This document shows positions 22,342 through 36,098 of a stretch of DNA of 64,000 nt, one piece after another. Position 1 is the first letter of the stretch. Every line of letters starts with the position of its first letter. The translations under genes were made by a program, and so were the position numbers. The stretch comes from Oxyruncus cristatus (Eukaryota > Chordata > Aves > Passeriformes > Cotingidae), in the NCBI GenBank assembly GCA_013399855.1, contig VXAY01005262.1:394175-458174 (forward strand), given 5' to 3'. The notes under the pieces were generated by a model. That model ran no database searches. It had not been told where the DNA came from and saw only the letters and a program-made list of their open reading frames with translations.

Positions 22342-22752
22342 AAGGTTAATTCAAGAAACAAAAAAAAGAAATCTATGTTCAAGATGGTGAAATTAAACTT
22401 CTAAATAACTATTCATAAGCTCAAGCACAGCCAATCAGATTGACCTGAAAATTTAATGCATTCTGTATTTTTAAAAGTTCTTAAGACACTGATATTTCTA
22501 AAATTAAATTCATATAGATTTTATCTAAAGTCTCTAAATCCCTTCTCTAAATTTAGTAGACAGTTGTAAACAAATGAAATTGTCCTGAATTTCATGTTAC
22601 GTATACTGAATTAGGACTGAAACCGAAGATCCAAAGCTGAAAGTGAAAAATTACAACACTCGTTAGGCTTAATGCAGTTTGTTCTACCTTTTGACTAGAA
22701 AAATTGGTTTCCCAGGTTTTGTTCTTTAGTGTAATTTTTTTGTCACTTTGTC

Positions 22753-22774
22753 TTTTTTTTTTTGGGGGGGGGGG
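22753..22774 (+). repeat. T11-G11 homopolymer junction
   Basis: Eleven T are followed directly by eleven G, then CAGGGGAGG. Long G runs are rare in this window and are prone to slippage and to sequencing error. Confidence 0.9.
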
Positions 22775-25700
22775 CAGGGGAGGTCCTTCCCTCTTTGCAA
22801 AGAAAATTAGGAGAATTCATATTCCTTATTTATTTAACAGTTGAACACTTTAAACATGTCTGGAAGCAAGCATGACTGTAGGAATCACAGGCAGATCTGA
22901 TATATCAGCAAAAGCAGCACAGAGCCTTCAAACACCAGAACTGTTCCTGTGCTGTGCTGATATTTCCCTTGTCTGGTGTCTGATCTGATTCCTTGGTGGT
23001 TTGGTTTTTACCTCCTCTTTTCATGGCAAAATTGGCTTTTTCTCTTCACTGCTGTTTCTGTGACAAACTTGTGTTAACTGAGCCTTTCCACAGATGAGAG
23101 TGTGCCTAAGACACTGACAATCCTATTTAGTCTTCTACTCCCAGAGAATAATTTCCTGCTATGGTGCATGCTAGAAAGAGATAAGGGACTTTTAGATGAT
23201 TTGGAGACAAGATACAGCAGGTTTTACTGTTGTTAGATGCTTCTGGAGGTGTCAAGGGAATCAGAGAAAAGAGGAAGAGGTTTTAAGTTATCATGTCTAT
23301 CTGAGTGATTCCTGAGTAAATGCCATATATTTAATTAAAAGATATTTTAAAAGGAAAAAAAAAATGAACATTTTACCCATTAGATTATGCCATGATTAGG
23401 AAAAATATCCAATTTGAAACCTGAAGCCTGACTTAACTAGCATCACTGATAACATGGAAAGAAGCCTTCTCCTTTATTCTATGAAACTAGAATAAACTGA
23501 GAGAAACAAGAAGGATGTATATGAACCTACACAAAATACCTGCTAGCTCACAGATATTACAATGATGTTGTCACCTGGAGCACTGGCCCTCAGCACTGAT
23601 CACAATAATGTCAAAACTGTAGTCCTGACTGTTCTGAAACCCTGTGTTGGAAAGGAAAACATTCTGTATGCAGACAATAATAACTGGTAGCTATTAAAAT
23701 AAAAGAGTTTATATATTCCCACCCAAATTATCAGGCTGGGGGATGGTGTGTATGTGTGTACTCATTGCTAAAGGCACCAGTCTAGTGGTGCCATTTCTGA
23801 GATGCATCTGATTCCCAATAAAAACTAATCAACTACTGAAAAGACAAGTTGTTAGGGGGGAAAAAAATATGAGCAGAAAGTTCACTCTGAAAGTATAACT
23901 CTAAATGTTAGCTTAGGCTGTTCTCAGACTCTCATCATAGTGGGGGGGAGTAATGCTGAAAAAGATATCCACTCTCCGGCAACAAAAGTTTTAAAGCAGT
24001 ACAGTTTAAGCACAGAAATATGCTTTAGAGAGTAGAGTATACTGTATTAGAACAGTTTGAGAAGTTTCAGAGTTATTAAATCCAGACCAATGGATTATAT
24101 GAAAGAGGTTTTCCAAATGAAAATCATTCACAACGCTTCTTTGAGTATTTTAATTTCTTGTATTTCCTTTAGTAAGACTCTTTTGCAGCAAAAGGATTGC
24201 AGATGAGGGAGAAAAGACCATGCAATTGCACCGGACTGTTTAGAGACAAATTAATCCATAAACCTATGAGTTTTCAATCAATTTTAGAGAATTTCTTAGA
24301 ATTGACACTATGGCTGTGGTAATGAATGGAAACTGAAAAAACTAGCATGTTCAAAGGTGAGTTCAGAATGAACAGGTAATACATTCCTCTTCAAGTTCTT
24401 TGAAGATGTAACTGTTAATATAGATAAGGGGAACTAAGAAAAATAGCTCTTTGAAAAAATCAGATAGCCTTTTACCACCCCCTTCTGCTTCAAAAGGAAA
24501 AATAGAGTCACTGTGAATAATATGTAAGAGTCATTGGAAAGAAAGATGTCCCAAAGTTACAGAAGTGAATTTCTGATAGTTCCACACTTGCAGTTGAATG
24601 TTAAAATATTTCTATACTTATCCAAGCACCAACCAAATTCTTTCATCGGGGCTAATCAGGCAGTCACGAAAAGGTAAAAGTCTTAATACTAGATTGGATT
24701 AGATTCTGTTCTGAATTTCTAAATTGTTCAAGGATATTTGGACCCCTTGTTTTATTCTAACTATTTGTAATTTAAAGACATGAAAGATTATCTATGAGAT
24801 ATGCAGGCTGCAAAGTTTCTTTAAGTAATATTCACAATCTCCTAAATGCTGAAGGGAAACATGAGTGTCTCCCTCACCTTTCTGCATATGCACACAACCA
24901 ATACTAACCTTAAATACATGTCTCTCATATGCTTAAAATACCCACCTTGCTTCATTCCCCACTTTGTCTGAAGGAGCTGAATAAGCGTTATTGCATGGAG
25001 GTGAAAAAAAAACAATGTTATGTTTGTGAAGTAAGTTAAGTCCATTGGCCCTCACACACAAAACCAACTACCTTCAAGTCCTCTCACTTTTCCAGCTTCC
25101 ATATGCTAATTGTTCATGTCAAACACTACACTCCTCTTACCTACTTCAGTTCCTTGGGGAGCAGTTGTAACAACATTCACTCTTATTATCAGAGTGTTAT
25201 TCTCCAGAGAAAGACCCCTTCTCATTTATTCCAGTCCACCTACAAAAGAGGCTGGAAAACGATGTGTAATCCTTCTGGAGGTTATACAGTAGAAAGACCT
25301 ACTGTTTAATGCAACACAATATCCTGAAGTACTAAAGCAACTAAGAGGTAATAGGAGGAAGGAATACAAATGGATGGAAAACACATGAAGCTCTCCCTTA
25401 TCTACTTCCAGCAGGCGTTAGAAATGGAAAAAGATGGTCTTTCACTTTTTATTGCTGAATTTGGAAGATGTGGTTCTAAATGAGCTGCTTTTGCTCCCTG
25501 TTGCTTTATGTAATAGATGGGGAAATTTTAATGGACTTACTGATGATGTCCCAAATTCATTTAGTCTCCTAGTGATCCAGCTAAATGTATTTTCAAACTG
25601 TTGAGATAGTTTAAAAATCAATTTTGATATCTCCCTAAGCTCTGGCAGTTGCTATTTGCCCTCCCAAACCAGCTGGGAAACAGGTGGGATGGCAAGCTTT

Positions 25701-27027
25701 CTCTCACCTCGATATGGAAGGAGAAATTTCTAATCAAAATCCTTTCATTTGTGGATTTCTTCTTTATTTCCTGTAGCATCTGGCTAGAAATAAGTGTCAC
25801 CATTTAAAAAGCATAGGGCATGGTTCAGGGCACAAATAATGCCTTCAGAAATCTCACACGCACTCTTCTCACCTTTTTTTCTCTTATGAACTGTTATTAC
25901 ACCTTTGGTGTCTACACCCAACACGATGGGAGATAAACACTGCCAACAGTATGGCAACATCAAAGACATCACTTGCAACTACTGCAGGAGTCACCAACAG
26001 AAGAAAAAATGAAAACCAATAGTAAATCTGGCTACATATAAATATAGAAAAAAAGATTAAAATATTTTCTCCTAGTTTGCATATTTATAATCCTAAATCC
26101 ATAGCTGACTTGTTTTATGAATCACCTTACTACTATGACATGGGAACCCACAGAGATAAAAATTACAAAGCTGCCAAGCTCTTCTGATGATTAGTACTTG
26201 TACAGAGCTCAAAACTCTTAGATTACATCTCCAGAGGTCTTGCTACATGAAAGTGCAGTATAAATAGCTGGTTTCTTCAGAATTATTTGCTAGATTCTTT
26301 AGGGATATATTATCATATCAGCTCTAAGTCACTGTATACTGCTGGTGGACTTCTTTCTGAAGCAGAAACTTACTCTGTCCTTTAAAACGTTCCCTTGAAA
26401 TATAAACGATGCTGGGTTATTATGGCCATATTAACATTTAAATACATCATTTTGTAGAACTGTTTTCCTGTATAACTGCTAAAATTTTATATCTGACAAT
26501 AAAAATGAGAGTATAAAAAAAATCTCATTCTGCATCTTCTGTGTTTTTATAGTGTTGAACAAAACTAAGAGTTTATATCAGAATATGGCAAGACTTAACC
26601 TACAAGTAATTTTTTTTTTTTCTTTACACATTAAAAGGTATTGAGTACAAAGACTCTCCTGCCACAATTGTTACATTGCACCCTTGATAAGTTTCCTTGC
26701 TGGGCAAAGAAATCTCTATCAGTCTTGATGAAAAGTATATAGTCATTATCCTGAATTGCATCTATCATCATCTTCATTTTAAGCTTCCTGCTTTTCTTTG
26801 CTGTGGCCTGTTTTCTTTAAAGCCTCCTGTTGCTGCTCATTTCCTCACTCTGCTGCAGAACTCCATTTCTAGGCAGGGAACATCGCAGTTATAAAAACCT
26901 CAAGTGACTGTTGAATTGCTAAGTTCCCCCTTTTCCAGGGCAAATTAGTATGTATTAAGTAAAGTGAGCAGAGTCTCTTGTCAGTTCCAAGCCACATGTA
27001 CTACCCCTATAATGCATTGCCCAAATT

Positions 27028-27043
27028 AAAAAAAAAAAAAAAA
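27028..27043. repeat. Poly-A tract (16 bases)
   Basis: Uninterrupted A run after CCAAATT. No adjoining retroposon recognised. Confidence 0.9.
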
Positions 27044-27179
27044 GCCTATTAATTTTCTTTGTATTTCTGAGAGGAACACTACAACAAACAACTTACTGAC
27101 TCTTCCCCTGTATTTAATTTAGGTTGTACGAAGAGAGTATTGCTTTGCAGAAAACTGACAAAAATCAAACCAAAACAAA

Positions 27180-27201
27180 AACACACACACACACCACACA
27201 C
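27180..27201. repeat. AC dinucleotide repeat
   Basis: About seven AC units, an interrupting C, then about three more. A short microsatellite. Confidence 0.9.
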
Positions 27202-27435
27202 AAATAATAAAAACAGAGTATAAATCCTTATCCTGATTATATTCTTGCAAAGGCTGGATACATACCTGAGTAATGAATTTGCATTTACCCATTCTTTCTG
27301 AAGCTTTTAGACATATCTCGAGTGAATCAGCCCCTCCCTGTCACTAACCAAGATGCCACCTGTAAATAGGGATACCAGAAGGTACCAAGATACTACCAGA
27401 AGATGATGGATGACAGAGGTGTTTACTGGGAGGAG

Positions 27436-27447
27436 TTTGCATGCAAA
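27436..27447. promoter_or_regulatory. Palindromic octamer-like site
   Basis: TTTGCATGCAAA is a perfect 12-bp palindrome, and with the following T it contains ATGCAAAT, the octamer recognised by POU-domain factors. It sits in a locally GC-richer patch (27330-27560). Function is inference only. Confidence 0.2.
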
Positions 27448-27653
27448 TTAAGGCTCAGAGCTAAGCCCTTGTGCTGACCCTGGCTGGGACTCTACCCAGG
27501 CCTTCTACAGGGTAACCAAGCACAGGAGTTCTCTGCACTTCCCTCCAGCCAGGCTCATACATCTGAAGTCTTTCTCTAAAGGTCTAGCTTCATGTAGGTT
27601 ATCAGTTTCTCCAAGTAATGTAGTAAGAGTACAACTTGGTTAGTATGAAAATG

Positions 27654-27670
27654 AAAAAAAAAAAAAAAAA
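27654..27670. repeat. Poly-A tract (17 bases)
   Basis: Uninterrupted A run flanked on both sides by GAAAATGAAA-like sequence. Confidence 0.9.
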
Positions 27671-28140
27671 GAAAATGAAAAATTCCTGTGTTAATAGCTT
27701 TTTGATTGATTAGCTGATTTTTATGGGTTGATCGGTTTTGTTGAGTTTGTGATCTTGTTGTTGTTTGTTTTTAGAGCAATGGCCTGATAGTGTTAAAAAT
27801 TAATTTGAGTAAAGCAGAATTTAAAATTATGGTGGATTTTAGTATACAAGATCTGGCCAAGATTCCACCTTCACTTATATGGTTATCAATATATGGAACA
27901 AATCTGATGTAATGTAATTAGCCCAGTGTTACAGAAATGACAGAATTGAATCTCACACTTCACAGCTGAGAGGTTATATGCTACATTCCAAATGAAATCA
28001 ATGACAGTATATTATACAACAGTTAAATATAATCCTTTTTTTCCAAGTTCTCATATGGTGTTTTTATTGTTGTAGTCTCAGATATGTTTCTGTTGGCAGG
28101 AAACACCAATGCATTTTAAACTCTTTGCATTAAATTGCCT

Positions 28141-28164
28141 TTCTATACCATTCTATACCATTCT
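28141..28164. repeat. 10-bp tandem repeat
   Basis: TTCTATACCA is present twice in tandem and followed by a partial third copy (TTCT). Confidence 0.9.
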
Positions 28165-29366
28165 GCATGCTTGGCCTAAACAGTGTAATTTTTTCCCTGA
28201 ACTGCTATAAACCCCATGGAAAGAAAGAAATTGTAAAACATGATTTCCCGTATGAATTATCACATTTCTTGTGATTAAATTTTGGGCAGTTATAATGTTA
28301 TCTGTTTCTTTGACAAGTACAATTATTGTTGGCGTGTGCACCCAAATTGTATTTTGCTTTCTGAAAAAGGAGCTCATTATGATCAGGAAAGTCTCTAGTA
28401 AAAGGAAGGCATAGGAAAAAGTACTTTATAAATATTGACTTACTCTTAGTACCTGTCAGCAAAAATGCAAATGGTCACAAATCACAGCTGTAAAGGAAAT
28501 ACAATAAAAGCCAGAAACAGTGAACAATAAAACCCAGAAACCTATATACATTGGCAAGGGCAAAGTGATTTCCAGACTCCCATGTATCTGAACTGGAAAC
28601 AGACTAAACAAAAAAAGGATCCTCCAGATGGATGTTTTGGTTCCATAACTGACATTATTCTGTATCATTATAGGATAGAATATTTTATATAGATGTTGTT
28701 TTGCAAGGTAGTTCAAAACCAACATATGATTCATGGTTGTCCCATTCTGTTCCTTGCCTGGTACATTTGACTTAACACATGGTCCTGTGTGGTTTAGGCT
28801 TTGGTTATTGTTGAATGGTAAGGACTAGCCCACATCCATATTGTTTGTCACAATAGCTGAGTCCACGCTATGTTTGTCTGGAGTACACAATGACACCATC
28901 ATTATTTTGTCATATTTGTTTCTTCAACTCATACATAGCTGTGACATGCAGTGTTCTCTGTGGTCACATCCTGGTTAACTTGGGCAACTGATACATGTTT
29001 TATTTATGCGGGGACACCATATATGTCAGCCTTTTAAATCACTCATGACCTTAGAATGCTGTCTGTTTTCTGATCTGAACCCTCCTGCTGTTGCTGCTTG
29101 TCAAGAAGCAAAAACTTTGCAGAGATGACACTGAGCAGTTCATTAGCAGGTGGATCTTACCTTCTTGGAGAAATGGTGTTCCCAGACCTTCACAGAACCT
29201 TCATACTAAATGTCTTGTTTTCCTGATGCCTTAGAAATGAACTTACTGCTCCAACAATAAGGGTGGTAACAAAGAATAAAATTTCTGAGGCCACTGGGTA
29301 AACAGTTAATTTTAAACTCAGAATTTAAGTTTATTTATCAGTATAGTATCCTTATGCCCATAGGCA

Positions 29367-29405
<39 letters not shown>
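29367..29405. repeat. Compound (GT)10(AT)9 microsatellite
   Basis: Ten GT units pass directly into about nine AT units. The alternating purine-pyrimidine GT part can adopt Z-DNA and the AT part can extrude a cruciform. Likely polymorphic in length. Confidence 0.97.
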
Positions 29406-32400
29406 CACATATAATATGCATTCAGTGCTGCATTCCTTTCCCACAGAATAAACCATTTTCTTGAATGTTTTTTTGTGATCACTATGTGTCATTAATTGCA
29501 GTTTCTTAGTACAGTTCAGATCAATTTCCCCCACTCTCAGCTCCATGAATGCACCTGGGACAATTAGGAACATCACCTGGCTCCTCAGGTCAAACCCTGG
29601 CTCTGTTGAAATTGGTAAAAGTTTAGCACTTTTTAGTAGGATCACAACTTTTCCATCCCTATTGAGCTTCTACTTGAAACATTTTGTACTTGGGAAGCTG
29701 ATCAGTTGAAGCAAGCTAGAGGAAGATAACATTCTACACAGTGGTGTTCTTACTTATATACACTGGTAATTTCTGTAGAAATCCCTGAATTAATTTATGA
29801 TTCAAGTCTCAAGATGGCTCATTGTTTTGTTTCTGTTACGTAATGGTTTGGGTTTTTTTTAATCCTCACACAGTATTAAGTGTCTCATAGACATGCCATG
29901 TAGAAAAATAATTCAAAATACTGCTTGATTCTCTTACCTTCTGCCTCTAGTCTTTTTTCTCCTCCTGAACACGGAAGCCACCTTCATATACATTGTGGAC
30001 ACAAAACAATTTTAAGTTTCTTCTTCCCAGAAATAGCTTTTTGTTCCAAGACAGAAAAGAAACTATTCAATTTTATATTTGTTTTATTTATAGCAGTTCC
30101 AGGCTTTACTGCAATCGTTGTTGTGGAAGCATAGCCTTTTAAAATAGACCTCAGAGCTTTTATTTAGTGGAGTCATCTGTAGTTTAGCTACAGGTATAAG
30201 CCTTGAAATGCAACTGTTACACAAATAACAAAGGCAGGCTTGCATTTTTACCTCCATGAAGACATTTAGAAAACACTGATTACTTTAAAAAAAAAGTCAC
30301 AGATACACTTTTCCACATATCATGCTCCCTCAAATATATCGAAGTTGACTGAAGGACAAACCTCATATGGGCCAAAAAATAGTAGAATGCACATTTTATA
30401 TTAAATATATAGTGGAAAGCAGTGAAGGAAGAAGGTCAGTTGTAATGGTAAAGAATGATAGATGGTAAGAAATACATAGAAGTTACCTAGATGTTCATTT
30501 TGCCTGTTAGATGAATAACGGGTGCTGCTGTACAGCTGTAGAACAGCAGGAAAGGTTTCATGAGACCTGTGACAAATGCGGAGGTATTGTTTGGGGAAGA
30601 ACTGCAGATCTGAAACATGGAAGACATTTCTAGGGACATTTACAAGAAGCCTTGATCTTCCTCCTAGGTGAATCAGACTGATTTCTGCCATTAGCTTTAA
30701 AAAGGCGTGGGATTGATCCTTTTGGTTTCCTCACAAGGCAACATGAAAAAAGGTTGCCCATGAACTCTTATGCCAGATGACAAAAAGCAGAGCAGGTGAA
30801 TTTGATTTCAGAGAACACTTCGATAAAGCGCTGAATTCAATATGAACACCCAAGAATGAAAGTACTGTAACAAAAATAAAGCTATTTTTTTAATATAAGT
30901 AGATTTTAAAGAACGTAAAATATTCTAAGAAAACATGATTAAAATTCACAAGGAGAGCACAAGAAGGAGATAACTGAAATTCATCCAAGGTGAAACTAAA
31001 AGAAAATAGGGCAGCAGAGACCAATTTTATCAAGCAAGATTGAATAATCAAGAACAATAGAAGCAATAAGAATATTTTTAAATATTGAATACTCTGAAAA
31101 ATGGGAAGGAATTTGAGATTCTTGGGTGAATCAGAAGCAGACTGAAGAGTAAGAAAGACATTATTCCTCCATTACAGGAAAGGAGAAAAGACAGATATTC
31201 ACACATTTGATTATAGTTTGCATATCTAATTCTCTAAAAGACAGTAAATTAAATGGATGTAGCTATGCCACCTTTCAAACAGATGTTGTATCATGAGCCT
31301 GGATTAAGTGTTCTTGTAACTACTTTTTAACTCTTAGAATCTGTCTGTGCTCTGTACAGAATACATTTCTGTCTCTTACTGTGCTTGTTTGTCAACATTA
31401 AAATATTTTTTTTAAAGTTTGAGACAGTCTCCCCACTTGTATGCGGTTTGTGTTGGACCACACACCACAGGAAGCCTGATTCATGCCACATACTTACTAT
31501 TGGTCCATTTAATGTGTGAAAAAAAGTACACTAGGAGGTTCCATGAAAAAAATATTTGTACAGCTAAACTAGAAAAGCTTTTCTCTTTTTATTTTTCCCA
31601 TTATTTTGAAAATTTAAATGTTAAAGCAATACTTCTTCCACTGTATTCTCCCTTGTGTACATCTACTCCCCCAGAAATAAAATCTCCTAGGTTCCCTGAA
31701 GCATAAGACTGGAGCTGTGTGTCACACATTGTGCTTACTGTTGCTCATTCCTCTTGCTTTGGCACTCAATTCAAAATAAATAAGGGATTCTATATTGCTC
31801 CTGAATTTTGATTGTAGTCTGCAATAGTAGGAAGCAGCAGTACATTTTGGCAGTTCCATGGAAGGTTGCTTTTAATATCTCCTGCGTATTTGTTTAGGTA
31901 AAATAACTAAATATCAGCCACATGTTTTCATTTATTTACAGTCCCTCAGGAGCACAGGCAATCAATGTCTTGATTTAGTAGGTTTTCTAGTTTGATTTTA
32001 AAAGTATTTGGTTTGGGGAGGTTTCTTTCTTTTCTGTCTATTGCTCTGTATTTATTCCAGCAAAGGCATAGTTTAAAGATAGGATAAAATTCCCAGTTTA
32101 GTCCATGGTCTCAAGCACAGCCTTAAGAATTTTGCTGTCATCAGAAACGAAATTTAATCCTAAATAGGAAGGTTCATCGAGCCAGTTTTCCAAAACAGGA
32201 TTTGTGCTGGAATTTCTTAAGATCTTTTAGATATCTGAAGACTTATGCTATGGAGTTCCCTCAAGATGAAGACAGAGATCTTGAACTTCAGACCCAAGTC
32301 TGAAAAGTAGGAGGGATAGGATGGGTCAAATATGTTCACAAAAGGCTGTTTTGCTGATGAGATATGTTTTATGAGTGTGCAGAGGTTCATGCTTCCTAAA

Positions 32401-33585
32401 TGCGGAAAATTTTCGCTATCAAATCAAAAGGTTTGCTCAACAGAAGTTCCTTTTCAGAAATGGCAAGAGGTACAGATAAGCAAGAGCAGAGATAAATGCT
32501 TCCTTGCAAATCCTCCCTATCACACAGCTCAAAGGGCAAACAATCAATAGAAAATTAAACTTCAGTTAGGTAATGGAGTCATCTTAAGCTTCAATGCAGC
32601 ACAGAATAAGGTGTAAAACACAAGTGTGATTAATAAACAAGGTGAAAGCCTTTGTGGTTTTCCTATGTTTTTCTTGGCTAGAACTTTTAGATTTCTTCCT
32701 GGCAAACATTTCTTGTCAATATATACAAAAAACTGGAATCATTAATACTTTCAACTAACATGATATCTCTGATACTATAGCAGAAAACATTATCCATGCC
32801 AGGTGCCCAAGACGAGGTCTCTGGGGATGGAGCTATGCACGACATTAAATATTCCATCAAGATTTAGTACCCATTATTAATAAAAAAAACATTAATTCAC
32901 CGTAGAATCCTATTGCTTTCTGTGCTATAAAAGTTAGCTATCGTCCTGTCTTGGTTAGATGACCAGCCAGCCCTAAAGATAAAACTACTAAAAATGCAAA
33001 TGGGGAATTGGAGACTGAGATAAAGAAATGGCAGATTTATTAAGCAATTACTATATATTTTCTGCCTTTAGATGAAGAAAGAAGATTGATGGACTGCTGC
33101 GTACCATATTGAATGGTATAATACAGTTAGCAATTGTAGTGCACAGACAGCAATGGAAATGGGTCTGAAAAGATTAGTCATATATTAAAATAGACAAAGT
33201 ACTCTGTCTAGCGATACATTGCTAAGAGACTGAAAGGAAATGAAGATGGAAATGAAGAAAGTTTTTTTGTCACACTAGTCAAAAGCCTGAAAAATATTAG
33301 AACATTACAACTATTCAGAAAATAGCCATAGAAGAGACTCTGGTCACTTCACCCAGTCCGAAAAAACCTTTGATGACATCCTCTCAATTCACAGCCAGGA
33401 AAAAGAAAAGCTTTTTGGAGAATAAGCCTCCTAGCACTACCTGAAATACCACAAAAGATGTTCATTCGCAATCCCCCTGATAGCAGATCGTAAAAAACAG
33501 AAGCCTCCTGTGCTGTCATGGCATAGACTAACTCAGCCTGATACTCCAGCAGGTTTTGGTGCATCCACTGATTTGTAGCCTATGA

Positions 33586-33626
33586 CATGCAACTTCTTGC
33601 AACTTCTCACTTCTAGAAGTTGCATG
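33586..33626. repeat. 12-bp perfect inverted repeat (hairpin)
   Basis: CATGCAACTTCT at 33586-33597 is the exact reverse complement of 33615-33626. The 17-base loop contains a second copy of GCAACTTCT, so two alternative stems are possible. The bases 33609-33620 are themselves a perfect palindrome. The stem is too short for a typical microRNA precursor. Confidence 0.85.
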
Positions 33627-35498
33627 ACTGCAGAGCAGACACATACAAACCACAGTCTAGCTTAAAGCAAAAGCAGAATGAGAAAAGCTCTGTAGCTATA
33701 TTTTCTTGCCTTGAACCTCAGTATTGATTTTTCCATACTATTACTTTGGCAGTGAAGTAAATGGAGGTTTGAGGCATTTAATAGTACAAGCTCACATCAT
33801 GTATGTTAAGATTCTCTTTGCATAAAAAATAATGCCACTCTCCCATAAATGACAGAAGATACAAGTTTAAGAAAGTGTTCTTTGAAGGATAATGTCATTT
33901 TTGCTGTACTAAAACACGTTCATTTTATTTATAAAATAGCTGAGCACTGCTGAAGGAGGCTGAACAGAGTTATGGACATGTTAATTTAAAATGAGCTTTC
34001 AGCATAGAGGATATATTTCACAGTGAGCAGGGGTCATGAAAAAACATGGTCTGACAGAGACTAAACATGAATTTAAGAGACAGATGTCATAACTAACTTG
34101 CTGGAATTTTTTTAGGATCTTACTCTTGCATCAGGCATGTGGAAATACTGTATACTTTGGTTTTTCAGAAGCATCTGATACAACCATACCCTGAAGATCA
34201 CCTAACAAAAATTAAGTCAAGGAAAAAGCATAAAAAATGAGCCCAGCACAAGTACACATCTGTGGAGTAAGAGAAGAGCTGAAGCAAACAGAAGCTATTG
34301 ACTGGCTTGCAGGCCAGTTCAGCCACACGTCCTCGACAGGGAGCTAAGGAGATGTTCTGCTGATCTCCTGAACTCCTCCGAGCAGGGAATGCCAGGTACT
34401 CTGTATGTAAAGCAAAGGACTTCTGCAACAGACAGATTTTCACTTCTGCTCCCAGATAGGTTGGTGAAGGATGAGCTCACCCAAATTAACGGAGATGCGA
34501 GATACCCATGAATAAGAACGAGAGAATTTACTTCCCCTCTGATGCTAAGCAATATATGAGTTGTGATTCAGAGTCTCCATCTGATCACTGGTGTTTGCCA
34601 GGGTTGTGCACTATCCTCTTAGTGTTCGATGAGTTGTCAGAGTTCTGAATAGAGTTGTACCAGAATTGCCAAAGATAGCTTTATAGGATCAAATAAATTT
34701 ATTGGAGGTGGAAAAAAGGAACAAAAACTAAAACAATGGAATCACCAAACACAAAACCAAAACAAAAGCTTCATATGTGTGCTATAATTATTTTAAAAAT
34801 ACAGTACTTTTAATAAAAATTCTTGCCAAAGTAGGGAAAAATCTGTATTTTAAAATGCATTGGAAAGGTCTCACATTTTGCATACTTTTAGAGAAACATT
34901 ACTGGATTTGTTTTAGGAAGTGGAGGCAACTGCTGGGCAAGATACAGACCAAGAGAAAACAATATGAGCAAGGTGGCATTGCCACAGTAAGCAATGGAGT
35001 AAATAGATTTTGGTAAGAAGAGGATTAGAATAAGGGATAAAGCAGGCAAGTTGTATCAGAATTCCCTAGGAGTGCTCTTTCCTCTAGAGACCCCACCAAA
35101 TAATGTCAAGCTTTTCAAACTGTGAACCTTGCACAAGTGCATAAAAGTAAAATCTTCCAATACTTTACCCTAGTTTTCTCCCTCAAATACACAGGTGGAA
35201 CTCTTTTCTACCAGATATTACATTGTTTCAGGGGGCACAATGTGTACAGTGAATAAAGACAAGGGCTTTCACAGAGACAGCAGCCGCTCCTATGAACAAG
35301 GACGTAAATAGCATAATGCTGAGCTGGATGCTCAGCTGACAGGACATATCTTCATAGCACAATGCAGTGCTGTGCTGGCTGCACTGAAGGCTAAACAAAG
35401 CAGACAAAGTAGGAATGTCATACTAATGCAGAACTGCTGAACTCTGTGTTTTAGCAAGCAGAGCTATAACTGTACAGCAACACACTAGTGCAAACTGT

Positions 35499-36098
35499 GA
35501 TAGAATCACAGAACCATAGGATCTCTTGGGTTGGAAAAGGCCTCAAAGATCAAGTCCAACCTTTCATCCAGTATTCCTAAGGCCACCACAAAATCATGCC
35601 TGTAGGTGCCACATCTACACATCTTCTAAATATCTCCAGGGATGGTGACTCAACCCCGTGGCAGCCTATTCCAATGATACACCCTTTCCATGGAGAAGGT
35701 TTTCCTAATATCCAATCTAAACATCCCCTAGTGCAGCTTGAGGCCATTTCCTCTTGCCCTGTCACTTGTCAGCTGTCAGCTACTATGTGGTCCTCTACAC
35801 TACCCCTTCTATAAGGTAGTTGTAGAGAGCAATAAAGTCTCCCCCAAACCTCCTTTAATCCAGACTAAACAATCCCAGCTCTCTCAACTGCTCCTCATCA
35901 GACTCGTGCTCCAGTCCCTTTACCAGCTCCATTGCCCTTCTCTGGACATGTCCAACACGTCAATGCCTTTCCTGTAGTGAGGGGCCCAGAACTGAACACA
36001 GTACTTGAGATGCAGCCTCGCCAATGCCAAGTACCAGGGGATGATCACTGCCCTGGTCCTGCTGGCCACATTATTTCTGATACAAGCCAGAATATGAT
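35499..36098 (-). mobile_element. CR1 LINE 3' fragment, minus strand
   Basis: A 600-bp CR1 tail. Its 3' end is at 35499, where the minus strand finishes with the tandem ATTCTRTG-like terminus, and the 5' truncation is near 36098. The encoded part is the last segment of the ORF2 protein plus the 3' untranslated region. The sequence can be followed from the [12 protein letters not shown] block to the SPSLEIFRR-type block, with frame breaks (for example an open segment at minus 35765-35577). It shares a 37-base perfectly identical segment, in inverted orientation, with the CR1 copy at 40932-42113 (35866-35902 versus 41711-41747), so the two belong to closely related subfamilies. It is inactive. 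Confidence 0.95.

Larger units (their letters stand above)
21632..35498. other. Gene-free AT-rich stretch with simple repeats
   Basis: Nearly 14 kb without a recognisable gene or transposon. Open frames reach 97 codons at most; the longest (minus 29645-29352) ends in the GT/AT microsatellite. Notable contents listed separately are two G-rich motifs near 22.3 and 22.75 kb, an AC repeat, two A runs (27028-27043 and 27654-27670), a 10-bp tandem, the GT/AT repeat and a hairpin at 33.6 kb. Confidence 0.6.

Noticed and set aside
29159..29240. Minus-strand donor AAG/GTAAGATCC with an upstream AG
   Set aside because: All three frames between the possible acceptor and donor contain stops, and the acceptor lacks a pyrimidine tract.
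29352..29645. 97-codon minus-strand frame
   Set aside because: Its C-terminus is the GT/AT microsatellite read as YIYIYTHTH; the remainder has no resemblance to any family.
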